DNA of 27,423 nucleotides, taken from assembly GCF_034470605.1 (NCBI RefSeq), contig NZ_JARGYT010000007.1, positions 1 to 27,423 of the forward strand, read 5' to 3'. Shown piece after piece: positions 17,087-25,291 of the stretch. The notes beneath the pieces were generated by a model, which worked only from the letters and a program-made list of their open reading frames with translations, did no database searches and was not told the DNA's origin. Source of the stretch: Cyrtobacter comes (GTDB lineage Bacteria; Pseudomonadota; Alphaproteobacteria; Rickettsiales; Midichloriaceae). The translations under genes were made by a program, and so were the position numbers. Positions within the stretch are counted from its first letter, which is position 1. Every line of letters starts with the position of its first letter.

Positions 17087-20000
17087 TTATAAATAATTTT
17101 CAACTATTGTTATATTTTTTAAACTCTTAAGAAATAGCAAGTTTTCATAAGAGATATATAGATCGGGAACATCAAAAACTACTATAGAATCATTCAAATT
17201 AGCTTGGAGCTTCACCGTTATACCATCTTGCTTTGAAGAAGTGAAGCGTATAAGTTCTTCAACAGCATCATTACTGCTGATATATATATCGCATGAACGA
17301 ATGGATGCTCGTACAATCTCTTCTAATTTTTCTAATTTTTCTATTATCATTCTCCTTCTTTGACCATCATTTTTTATTGCTATAGTACATAAAACATGAT
17401 CACCCTCGTTATTTATATCATTGGTTCTGTATAATAAACTTTCATCAAATATTGATAAATCAAGCACGCCAGTTTCATCTGTAAGTTGTAAGAAAGCGAA
17501 TTTTCCACGTTTTGAAGATTTTATTTTTTTAGAAGTTACTATGCCAGCAACTTTAAAATTAGCTAATGATGTGTAGCTGGGCAAATTATTAATATAAGAC
17601 GCAGATACGATATTAAAATACTCAAAAAATTTACGATATAATTCAAAAGGATGAAAAGCTACATATGTACCTAAAAAATCAAATTCATTTTTTGATTTCT
17701 CAAGTATCCCCCATTCTTCTGCAGAATGTATGATATTTAGTCTTGAATCTTCATTAATAAGACTCTGTTGCTGCATTATTTTATCTTCCTTTTTTACTAA
17801 TAAATCAATATTTTGAAATAATGCCTTTCTATTATTAAACAATTTATCAAGAGAGCCAGATTTTATCAGCCCTTCCATCATTCGTTTATTAATTAAATAA
17901 GCACACCTATCTAAAAAATCATCTAGATCTTTGAATTTTCCATTCAATGTTCGCTCTTTGCAAATTTCCTCAACAGCATTCATTCCAACGTTTTTAATTG
18001 CTCCAAGTCCGTAAAATATTTTACCATCTACTATAGAAAATTTTGCCATAGATATATTAATATCTGGTGGTTCCACTTTAATACCAGAAAATTTAGCGTT
18101 GTTAGAAAACATTGATATTTTATCTAGATCATGAAGCTCAAAATTTAATGAGGCTGTTAAAAATTCTATTGCATAGTGAGCTTTCAAGTATGCTGTTTTA
18201 TAAGATATCACGGAATATGCAGCTGCATGTGATTTATTAAAGCCATAACTTGCAAATTTTTCAATAAAAGCAAAAAGCTTTTGCGCATCATCATCTGTGA
18301 TTGAGTTTTTTAGGCTTTTTTCAATAAATATAGCTTTTTGCTCCTCCATAGCCTTCTTACTTTTCTTACCCATTGCCCTTCTTAAAAAATCGGCCTCTCC
18401 CATTGAATATCCAGCTACTTTTTGGGCAATTTGCATAACTTGCTCCTGGTATATTATTATGCCGTATGTATCTTTAAGTATCCCTTCCAATAATGGATGT
18501 GGATATTCTACGTTCGAAGCTCCGTGCTTCCTGGTTATATAATCCGGCAAATTATCCATAGGACCTGGGCGATACAGCGATGTTAACGCAATAAGATCAT
18601 CGATTTTATCTGGTTTTAGTTTTTTTATAGCCTCCTTCATACCAGCTCCTTCAAATTGAAATACACCTTCTACGTTTCCACTTGATAAAAGCTCATATGT
18701 TTTTTGATCATCATAACTATCTGGAATATTGACATCTATATTTTTATGGTTTTTGATCAATTTTATAGCATGATCCATAACGCTAAGAGTTCTTAACCCC
18801 AGAAAATCAAATTTCATTAAGCCTGCAATTTCAGCATGCTTTAATGAATATTGTATAACAGGTAGATAAGAATTAGCATCTTTATAAAGTGCAACAATTT
18901 CTTGTAATGGCCGATCTGCAATGATTATTCCAGCTGCATGCGTAGAAACATGCCTGTTAACTCCTTCAAGTTGCAGGCTAATAGATAGTAATTTCTCTAT
19001 TAATTTATCATTTCTACTCATCTCTTTTAGATTGTGGTCAAGATCTATAGCCTCTTTAAGAGTAACTGGGTTAGCCGGATTATTTGGAACCATTTTGCAT
19101 ATTTTATCTACTTGACCGTATGGTATCTGCATGACCCTACCCACATCTCTTAGAACTGCCCTTGCCTGAAGTTTACCAAATGTAATTATGCTGGCTACCT
19201 TATCGTAGCCATACTTCTTTCTTACATACTCAATTACTTCCTCCCTCCTTTCTTGACAAAAATCTATATCAAAATCTGGCATTGAAATTCTTTCTGGATT
19301 TAAAAATCTTTCAAATAGGAGGCCAAATTTAATAGGATCAATATCTATAATCTGGAGGGCCCAGGCAACTAAGGAACCAGCCCCAGACCCTCTTCCTGGT
19401 CCTACTGGTATTCCATTGACCTTACTCCATTTAATAAAATCTGAAACAATAAGAAAATAACCTGAAAAACCCATTCTCTTGATTACTTCTAGTTCGTATT
19501 CTAGTCTCTTTACATATTCTATCTGCTGTAATTTTGGTAAATGCATGATTAATTTCTCAAGCGCTGCTTTGGCCTGGTATGATATATCCTCATCTTCATT
19601 TTGAGAAAATTTGGGTAATAATGGGTTCATTTTTTTAGGCCATATAGAGCATTTTATTGAAATAAGCTCAGTATTCTCTATAGCTTCTGGAAGGTCTTTA
19701 AATAAATCTTCCATCTCTGAAGAATTTTTAAAATAATGTTCCTTATTTGAACATTCTCTATCTTCACTTTGAGCAAGAAATGCTCCATTTGATATGCAAA
19801 GAAGCGCATCATATGCTTCTTGATCTTCTTTACTAATAAAATGCATGGGATTGGTAGCAACTATAGGTATATCCATTTCATATGCTGTATTTAGCAGAAG
19901 ATCCTCTTGTATCTTGCTTATGCTCCCATCCCTTACTATCTCAATAAATAGATCGTTAGCAAAAATATTCCTAAGCAGTAACATGGAGCTACAATAATCT

Positions 20001-20422
20001 TTTTTGTCCAAATTAATATTCAGCGCCCCACTAATTGCTAAAATACCAGAGCTATTTGCAGAAAGATTTGTAAATTCTATATAATTTTCACTGCTGTCTG
20101 ATAAAAATGAATCAGTTACTAATTTCAGTAGATTTTGATAACCGCAATAATTTTTTGCAATTAATATAATATCAAGTACTTTACCACTATTACATTTAAC
20201 AAATACGCTACACCCAATAAGTGGTTTAATACCAAGTTTTATGCATTCTAGTGTAAATTCCATTGAAGCACATAAATTTTTTCTATCTGAAATACAAAGC
20301 GCGCTCATTTGATTTTTATGCGCGGTAATTGCAAGTTCTTTTATTCTGATAGTGCTTTTTCCTATTGAATAATCAGAGTATACTCTCAGATGTGTAAAGC
20401 TTTTGCAATTTAGAAATGACAT
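17087..20422 (-). CDS. dnaE: DNA polymerase III alpha subunit
   Basis: The replicative polymerase subunit. 1111 aa from the ATG at 20422; an in-frame TTG at 20431 lies within the divergent cydA promoter and is less likely. Domains in order: PHP domain (about 5-270), polymerase core with NGIPVGPGRGSGAGSLVAW, catalytic aspartates D383 and D385 in MPDFDIDF and D539 in FDFLGLRTL, then helix-hairpin-helix and OB-fold regions toward the C-terminus (FKVAGIVTSKKIKSSKRGKF). It is a few tens of residues shorter than E. coli DnaE (1160). In the PHP domain the usual HLRVHSDYS is HLRVYSDYS, so one metal-binding His is lost. It heads the dnaE-rsmD operon. Confidence 0.97.
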   Translation of the reverse strand: MSFLNCKSFTHLRVYSDYSIGKSTIRIKELAITAHKNQMSALCISDRKNLCASMEFTLECIKLGIKPLIGCSVFVKCNSGKVLDIILIAKNYCGYQNLLKLVTDSFLSDSSENYIEFTNLSANSSGILAISGALNINLDKKDYCSSMLLLRNIFANDLFIEIVRDGSISKIQEDLLLNTAYEMDIPIVATNPMHFISKEDQEAYDALLCISNGAFLAQSEDRECSNKEHYFKNSSEMEDLFKDLPEAIENTELISIKCSIWPKKMNPLLPKFSQNEDEDISYQAKAALEKLIMHLPKLQQIEYVKRLEYELEVIKRMGFSGYFLIVSDFIKWSKVNGIPVGPGRGSGAGSLVAWALQIIDIDPIKFGLLFERFLNPERISMPDFDIDFCQERREEVIEYVRKKYGYDKVASIITFGKLQARAVLRDVGRVMQIPYGQVDKICKMVPNNPANPVTLKEAIDLDHNLKEMSRNDKLIEKLLSISLQLEGVNRHVSTHAAGIIIADRPLQEIVALYKDANSYLPVIQYSLKHAEIAGLMKFDFLGLRTLSVMDHAIKLIKNHKNIDVNIPDSYDDQKTYELLSSGNVEGVFQFEGAGMKEAIKKLKPDKIDDLIALTSLYRPGPMDNLPDYITRKHGASNVEYPHPLLEGILKDTYGIIIYQEQVMQIAQKVAGYSMGEADFLRRAMGKKSKKAMEEQKAIFIEKSLKNSITDDDAQKLFAFIEKFASYGFNKSHAAAYSVISYKTAYLKAHYAIEFLTASLNFELHDLDKISMFSNNAKFSGIKVEPPDINISMAKFSIVDGKIFYGLGAIKNVGMNAVEEICKERTLNGKFKDLDDFLDRCAYLINKRMMEGLIKSGSLDKLFNNRKALFQNIDLLVKKEDKIMQQQSLINEDSRLNIIHSAEEWGILEKSKNEFDFLGTYVAFHPFELYRKFFEYFNIVSASYINNLPSYTSLANFKVAGIVTSKKIKSSKRGKFAFLQLTDETGVLDLSIFDESLLYRTNDINNEGDHVLCTIAIKNDGQRRRMIIEKLEKLEEIVRASIRSCDIYISSNDAVEELIRFTSSKQDGITVKLQANLNDSIVVFDVPDLYISYENLLFLKSLKNITIVENYL

Positions 20423-20425
20423 GTG

Positions 20426-20455
20426 TTGCAATACAAGTAACTATTAGTCTATAAT
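20426..20455 (+). promoter_or_regulatory. Promoter of cydAB
   Basis: TTGCAA at 20426-20431, an 18-bp spacer, TATAAT at 20450-20455, then about 35 bp to the ATG at 20491. It sits in the short dnaE-cydA divergent gap, so dnaE and cydA control may interfere. No FNR or ArcA site was recognised. Confidence 0.6.
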
Positions 20456-20490
20456 TCAGTTGTTCTGGGGTTTTTTTATTATTGGTAATC

Positions 20491-21846
20491 ATGGATGCTC
20501 TCATGTTATCTAGGATACAATTTGCAGCAAATATAACTTTTCACATTTTATTTCCAACTTTTACTATATCCCTAGCTTGGTTTTTACTCTTTTTTAAACT
20601 GAAATACAATTCCACTAATGATCAAAGATGGTTGGATGCATATAAGTTTTGGGTAAAAATCTTTGCCCTTTCGTTTGCACTTGGGGTTGTAAGTGGGATT
20701 ACAATGTCATTTCAGTTTGGTACCAATTGGCCTGGATTCATGGAAAAGGTAGGTAATGTGGCGGGTCCATTACTTGGATATGAGGTATTAACAGCATTTT
20801 TCATGGAGGCTACTTTTCTTGGAATAATGTTGTTTGGGACTAATAGAGTTTCAAATTGGCTCCATAACCTTTCCATAGTACTTGTTGCTCTTGGGACAAT
20901 GCTTTCGGCTTTCTGGATTCTAGCATTGAATTCATGGATGCATACTCCTGCAGGGTATGAAATCATAGAAGGTGTTGTGCATCCTAAGAATTGGTTTGAG
21001 ATAGTATTTAATCCTTCTATGCTGGCAAGGTTCACTCATATGATTCTTGCATCTTTTGTAACTAGCAGCTTTTTGGTAGCTGGCATATGTGCATACAAAT
21101 ATCTTAAAGGTGATAGATCTGATATGATATCCTTAAAGTTTTCTATGTATGTTGCAGCAATACTCGTTCCTGTGCATATATTTTCAGGTGATATTTTAGG
21201 TCTTAATTTACTAGATCATAGACCGCAAGTAGTAGCAGCAATAGAGGGAATTTGGGAAACAGAGAGTAGTGTTCCGTTTTTGCTGTTTGCTATACCAGAT
21301 GAAAAAGAGAGAAAAAATCACTTTGAGGTGAAGTTACCAAAGATGGGGAGCTTATTACTGACCCATAGTTGGGATGGTGAAATAAAGGGATTAAATGAGT
21401 TTGAGGGTGAGCATCCGCCAGTTATGATGATTTTTTATCTGTTTAGAGTCATGGTTGGTATAGGATTTTTGATGCTAGCTGTATCATGGTTTGCAAGTTA
21501 TAAGCTATGGAGAGAAAATAAAATAACAAATAAATTTTTCAATATCATACTAGTTGCTATGACATTTTCAGGTTCTATAGCAACAATATCTGGCTGGTAT
21601 GTGACAGAAGTTGGTAGGCAACCTTACTTAGTTAATGGAATTTTAAGAACTAAAGATGCGGTAACACAGGCGGTAGGCGGTGGTGCTGTTTTTAGCACTT
21701 TAGTTGGATACTTAGTTGTGTACGTCTTGCTTATAGCTCTATATATCTCTACAATATTTTATATGGCCAAAAGGAGAGCTCTAGAATCTATTGCAAAGTA
21801 TGGAAGAGATGGAAATTCCAATACAGGTAAAAGAAACCAGGGCTAG
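20491..21846 (+). CDS. cydA: Cytochrome bd-type quinol oxidase subunit I (CIO-like)
   Basis: The haem-bearing subunit of a bd oxidase that oxidises quinol and reduces oxygen to water, conserving energy at low oxygen. 451 aa from the ATG at 20491 (TTG at 20482 is the alternative). Haem ligands by position: H18 (NITFHILFP), H183 (FTHMILASFVT) and M321 (FRVMVGIG). E98 and E106 (GYEVLTAFFMEA) and GRQPY are present. The quinol loop is short and contains LFAIPDEKERKNHFEVKLPKMG and THSWDGEIKGL, typical of the cyanide-insensitive (CioA) branch. In that loop the residue equivalent to E. coli K252 is Val, while E257 is kept. Nine or so membrane helices are evident. Confidence 0.95.
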   Translation: MDALMLSRIQFAANITFHILFPTFTISLAWFLLFFKLKYNSTNDQRWLDAYKFWVKIFALSFALGVVSGITMSFQFGTNWPGFMEKVGNVAGPLLGYEVLTAFFMEATFLGIMLFGTNRVSNWLHNLSIVLVALGTMLSAFWILALNSWMHTPAGYEIIEGVVHPKNWFEIVFNPSMLARFTHMILASFVTSSFLVAGICAYKYLKGDRSDMISLKFSMYVAAILVPVHIFSGDILGLNLLDHRPQVVAAIEGIWETESSVPFLLFAIPDEKERKNHFEVKLPKMGSLLLTHSWDGEIKGLNEFEGEHPPVMMIFYLFRVMVGIGFLMLAVSWFASYKLWRENKITNKFFNIILVAMTFSGSIATISGWYVTEVGRQPYLVNGILRTKDAVTQAVGGGAVFSTLVGYLVVYVLLIALYISTIFYMAKRRALESIAKYGRDGNSNTGKRNQG

Positions 21847-21876
21847 TATCGATGTTGTTTATTAGTGTTTTTGGGT

Positions 21877-22872
21877 ATGGACTATTTTCTCCCCTTGATC
21901 TTTGCAATACTACTTGGTGTTGCCGTTTTAGTATATGTTATACTTGATGGTTACGATTTAGGGGTTGGAATTCTTGTTGGTTTAAATAAAAAACAAAAAC
22001 ATCGTGACTTGATGGTTTTATCTATAGGGCCTTTTTGGGATGCGAATGAAACTTGGTTGGTTTTAGCGGTTGGTATAGTGCTTGTTGCCTTCCCTTTTGC
22101 TCAAGGATACATAATGGCGCAGCTTTATCTCCCAACATTTGTGATGATTATAGGGTTGATATTCAGGGGTGTTGCATTTGATTTTAGAGTAAAAGTTCAC
22201 TCTGCATATAAGAAAACTTGGGATATTGTATTCTCTTTGGGCTCTTTACTAACAAGTGCTGCTCAGGGCTATATGCTAGGTAAGTACATAATGGCGTTTG
22301 AAGAAAGTTATGTATCATATGCATTTAGCATTCTTATTGCGCTTTTGCTCCCTATAGGTTACAGCCTGTTAGGAAGCTGCTGGTTAATATTGAAGATGGA
22401 GGGTGATTTATTCAAAGAATCCGTGGCCTTATGCAGGAAGCTTTTATTGGTTGTGCTTATATGCATGATTATGGTCTCTATTATAACACCGTTAGTTAGT
22501 GAGTATGTATATAGATCATGGTTTTCTTCTCATGGGTTTTTCCTATTTCTTCCTATGCTTGTGCTTTCTGCGCTTGCTATGCTATATCTACGCAAGTTTT
22601 TGTTAAAGATAGAAGATTTTGGCGGTAAGCTACACGAACTGCCAATTATCGTTGCTGCATTAATATTTTTCTTATGTTTTAATGGGGCGGCATGGAATTT
22701 TTTCCCTTATATGGTACCAGGTAAGTGGACTATTTGGGAAGTAGCTGCAAGTACTGAGTCACTAACAGCGACTTTTATAGGCGTAGTCATAGTGCTTCCA
22801 TTCCTATTAGGGTATACAGTATTTGCTTATAGAGTTTTTAGGGGAAAAACATCTAAGGAAATGAGTTATTAG
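21877..22872 (+). CDS. cydB: Cytochrome bd-type quinol oxidase subunit II
   Basis: The partner subunit of CydA, needed for oxidase assembly. 331 aa from the ATG at 21877; a GTG at 21865 would add four residues. The diagnostic N-terminal segment is VLVYVILDGYDLGVGIL, followed by GPFWDANETWLV and FRGVAFDFRVK. About eight to nine transmembrane helices and a C-terminal FIGVVIVLPFLLGYTVFAYRVFRG complete the family pattern. It starts 30 bp after the cydA stop and shares its transcript. No cydX-like small ORF or cydCD is seen in the window. Confidence 0.95.
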   Translation: MDYFLPLIFAILLGVAVLVYVILDGYDLGVGILVGLNKKQKHRDLMVLSIGPFWDANETWLVLAVGIVLVAFPFAQGYIMAQLYLPTFVMIIGLIFRGVAFDFRVKVHSAYKKTWDIVFSLGSLLTSAAQGYMLGKYIMAFEESYVSYAFSILIALLLPIGYSLLGSCWLILKMEGDLFKESVALCRKLLLVVLICMIMVSIITPLVSEYVYRSWFSSHGFFLFLPMLVLSALAMLYLRKFLLKIEDFGGKLHELPIIVAALIFFLCFNGAAWNFFPYMVPGKWTIWEVAASTESLTATFIGVVIVLPFLLGYTVFAYRVFRGKTSKEMSY

Positions 22873-22985
22873 CATCACAAAAGAGTAAGTACGCACACTG
22901 CTTTGGAATATTTAACAAAGAATCAGATTGGATTTGATAAACAGAATTCAATAAACAGAGTTTACTTAAAGCCAGATAGCAAAAC
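22873..22985. other. Spacer after cydB, open in the cydB frame
   Basis: The frame of cydB stays open for 44 codons after its TAG, to a stop at 23005-23007. The stretch HKRVSTHTALEYLTKNQ faintly recalls the C-terminal THSALGYLTP segment of IS3/IS481 integrases. It could be a transposase tail remnant or chance. Confidence 0.2.
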
Positions 22986-23274
22986 ATATCCGTTTTATTT
23001 GAGGTAGATGGCACATAATAATACTATTACAGCCTATTATCCTTATTATGATAATTTAACTTAAATAACTATACGTATATTACAGCCTATGCCTAATTCA
23101 GCTTTAAATCACTGCATCCTTGGTCATGATAAGAAGCATTTGAGGGGGTGTTTATGGCAATTTTTATATAAAACTCCTTTATGCTACTCTAAAAATTAAC
23201 AATACTTAAGGTTGGATAATTAATAGATTATGCAATCATGCGTCAAGAAGAGCTTAGTACGGTACCTAAACAAC
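22986..23274 (+). repeat. 5' module copy A: upstream region plus 12 codons
   Basis: A 289-bp direct repeat matching 27069-27356 with about a dozen differences including one 1-bp indel (roughly 96% identity by hand). It covers about 250 bp upstream of the ATG at 23238 and the first 12 codons (MRQEELSTVPKQ). Inside it, TATTACAGCCTAT occurs twice (23025-23037 and 23078-23090). A TTGAGG at about 23141 with a TATA-rich element 17-18 bp downstream is a possible promoter. Confidence 0.93.
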
Positions 23275-24008
23275 CATCTACACAACCAATAATAACCTCG
23301 ATGGATGCCGAGTTAGAAAGAATATTAACGAGTTTATATATACGACAAAGTGCTTTTCAAGATTTTACAGAAAAGATATTACCTAAAGCAGGATCTAAAG
23401 CAGGATCTAAAGCAGGATCTAAAACAGGATCTAAAACAGGATCTAAAACATTAGCAAATGATGTTGTAGCTTGTAATAGCAAAGCCCAACCTTGTATAGA
23501 TAACTTTAATAAGGCTTTACTAAAAGGTGCTATGAAACTCTTACCACTAGTAGAGATTGCCAAAATTGTAGGAGTTGATTTGAAAATAAATGAAGAGGGT
23601 TTAGTGAGCGGGGAGTTTGATGCACAACTCAGTGGATTTCCAGCCTTTCTAAATGCATTAACGGAAACAAGAAACAAATTGAATGCTGATGGAAGTAATT
23701 TTCATGATTATCGCAATACTAATAGAGCATCTTTTAAAGATATAGAAGCTGTATTATTGGGAATGAATAGCGGGGCGCAAAGTATTCTTGATCAGCTCCT
23801 TGGTGCCAAAAAAGATGGTAAAAATAGAAAGGGCGCATTAGATAAAATTAATGTCCATGGTGAGGTACGTGGGCAGTTTAAGATATTTTTTTCAGATATT
23901 GAGAAAAAGTTAACTAAGGGCACTGCTATAGATGGTAGTGTAATAGGAGGTCAATACGATGAGGCCATCAAAGAGCAAAAACGAATGGAAAGTACGAATG
24001 GAAAGTGA
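23238..24008 (+). CDS. Repeat protein of unknown function, N-terminal part of a split gene
   Basis: 256 aa; no family recognised. The first 12 residues (MRQEELSTVPKQ) match the gene starting at 27320; further similarity continues to about residue 31 (SMDAELERIL versus SMEDKLNKIL). A Gly-Ser-Lys-Ala/Thr tetrapeptide run lies at about 50-71. Residues about 80-235 look like a mixed helical domain (KALLKGAMKLLPLVEIAKIVGVDLKI is one strong helix). The end, EQKRMESTNGK then TGA, arises from a 13-bp tandem duplication. Without it the frame would run on into the next ORF to give 618 aa. No signal peptide is visible. It is probably a host-interaction protein, judged only from style and neighbourhood. 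Lack of an SD site is common in this window. Confidence 0.75.
   Translation: MRQEELSTVPKQPSTQPIITSMDAELERILTSLYIRQSAFQDFTEKILPKAGSKAGSKAGSKTGSKTGSKTLANDVVACNSKAQPCIDNFNKALLKGAMKLLPLVEIAKIVGVDLKINEEGLVSGEFDAQLSGFPAFLNALTETRNKLNADGSNFHDYRNTNRASFKDIEAVLLGMNSGAQSILDQLLGAKKDGKNRKGALDKINVHGEVRGQFKIFFSDIEKKLTKGTAIDGSVIGGQYDEAIKEQKRMESTNGK
23385..23450 (+). repeat. 12-bp tandem repeat (GSKA/GSKT), 5.5 units, in frame
   Basis: Unit AAAGCAGGATCT at 23385, 23397 and 23409, then AAAACAGGATCT at 23421 and 23433, and a half unit to 23450. It encodes (K-A/T-G-S)n. The block change from AAAGCA to AAAACA suggests stepwise expansion; length changes keep frame. Confidence 0.95.
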
Positions 24009-25107
24009 TAAAATAAAGGAAAGGCAAGCAGCAAGGGCTGCAGAAGCAGAGAGGGCCGCAGAAGCAGAGAGGGTTGCAGAAACAGAAAAGGCCGCAGAAG
24101 CGAGGGCTGCGGCCCTGAAGGTTGAAGCAGCAAGGGTTGCAGAAGCAGAAGCTGCAGCCCTGAAGGCTGAAGCAGAGAGGGTTGCATTATCTGAGATCTT
24201 TTATCAAATACTCGCCTTGAGTGATAATAAAGATGCAGAAAGGCTTACAGGAACCGAGGATGCTGAACGCATAAAGGAAAAAATAAAAGAAGCATTACTA
24301 AATGAGATGAATAAAATGTGGAGCAAGGCTCTAGAAGAATTAAAGGCGAGTTGGGATGAACAAGCTCCAATAGATAAAGCGAGACTGAAGAAAAATCGGA
24401 TTATACAAAGTCTTACAGAAGGGTATCTGAAATATCGTGATACTTATTCGCAATTGAGAGTGCGAGTGAAAGTGGCAGATATATTACCTGCTCCACGTAA
24501 ATGGATAAATGCAATAGAGCAAAAATATGCTACAACAACCACTAACCCGCTACTCAGAGATCATATGTTAGAAACTATACAAAAGTCAAAATGCTCACTC
24601 AATGAGGACAAACAATACGAAAATACTGATGAATTGTTGGATCAGTGCTGTAAGGCGGTGTCTGATTTCTGGAGTCATTGTCTATTGGCAAAGTTCATAG
24701 TGGAACTGAGTAATGCAATGGAAAATTTCGATATAAAGATTAACGATAACTTATTAAAAGTTAATGAGCAGAAAATAGTAACAAATCTTCCAGAAGCTAT
24801 TGATATTAATTTTAATGGAAAGGAACCAGGGGAAATAAAAAATTTGGCAGACCGCTGTTTGAACTTAATGAAAATACTGTCTAAATCTATGTCAATTTAT
24901 TTCACGAAGTATACTAATATGGATGTATTTAAAAGCAAAACGGAGGCCTTGATTAAATCACTGGAAACTATGGATCCAATATCTCAAGCATCTACTAGCA
25001 GCCAAAATCCTACAGATGGTGCTGCATCGTGGGCCGCTGCCACATGGGCTGGAAATGTAGTAGACAGACGAGACAACAGTAAAGAGCCTGAGGGAAGGAA
25101 GAAATAG
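23959..25107 (+). CDS. Repeat protein of unknown function, C-terminal part of a split gene
   Basis: The open frame begins at an ATG at 23959, but the meaningful part starts near 24007, where it joins the frame of the preceding ORF if the 13-bp duplication is removed (EQKRMESDKIKERQAARAAEAE). It is therefore best read as the 3' part of one gene. The frame-derived start (MRPSKSKNEWKVR) has no ribosome-binding site and overlaps the upstream ORF by 50 bp. An Ala/Glu/Arg-rich helical repeat (about residues 27-75) leads into an alpha-helical region of about 280 residues with no recognised family (for example WSHCLLAKFIVELSNAMENF). The C-terminus is polar and low-complexity. Reinitiation inside the overlap could still produce this fragment. 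Confidence 0.7.
   Translation: MRPSKSKNEWKVRMESDKIKERQAARAAEAERAAEAERVAETEKAAEARAAALKVEAARVAEAEAAALKAEAERVALSEIFYQILALSDNKDAERLTGTEDAERIKEKIKEALLNEMNKMWSKALEELKASWDEQAPIDKARLKKNRIIQSLTEGYLKYRDTYSQLRVRVKVADILPAPRKWINAIEQKYATTTTNPLLRDHMLETIQKSKCSLNEDKQYENTDELLDQCCKAVSDFWSHCLLAKFIVELSNAMENFDIKINDNLLKVNEQKIVTNLPEAIDINFNGKEPGEIKNLADRCLNLMKILSKSMSIYFTKYTNMDVFKSKTEALIKSLETMDPISQASTSSQNPTDGAASWAAATWAGNVVDRRDNSKEPEGRKK
23981..24006 (+). repeat. Exact 13-bp tandem duplication
   Basis: ACGAATGGAAAGT occurs at 23981-23993 and again at 23994-24006 with no difference. Being 13 bp, it shifts the frame and creates the TGA at 24006-24008. Confidence 0.97.
24040..24183 (+). repeat. Ala/Glu-rich degenerate repeat
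   Basis: Three 18-bp units starting GCAGAA at 24040, 24058 and 24076 encode AEAERA-type hexapeptides. They are followed by two longer copies of an AAALK(V/A)EA(A/E)RVA segment. The result is a charged, probably straight alpha-helical rod of about 48 residues. Confidence 0.85.
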
Positions 25108-25291
25108 GAGCTTTGTGTTCTCTATTAGATAAATCTAGTTGTGAAGATTTAGCTACTTTAGCTTAAGTTTGAGATACATTGTATTGCCGTCTTTATTGCG
25201 CCATAAAATATTGTGATAATGTAATAAATTGCTTTATTGCATTAAATACTTTAGATATATCTACATATAAAAATATTATAGTATCGTCAGA

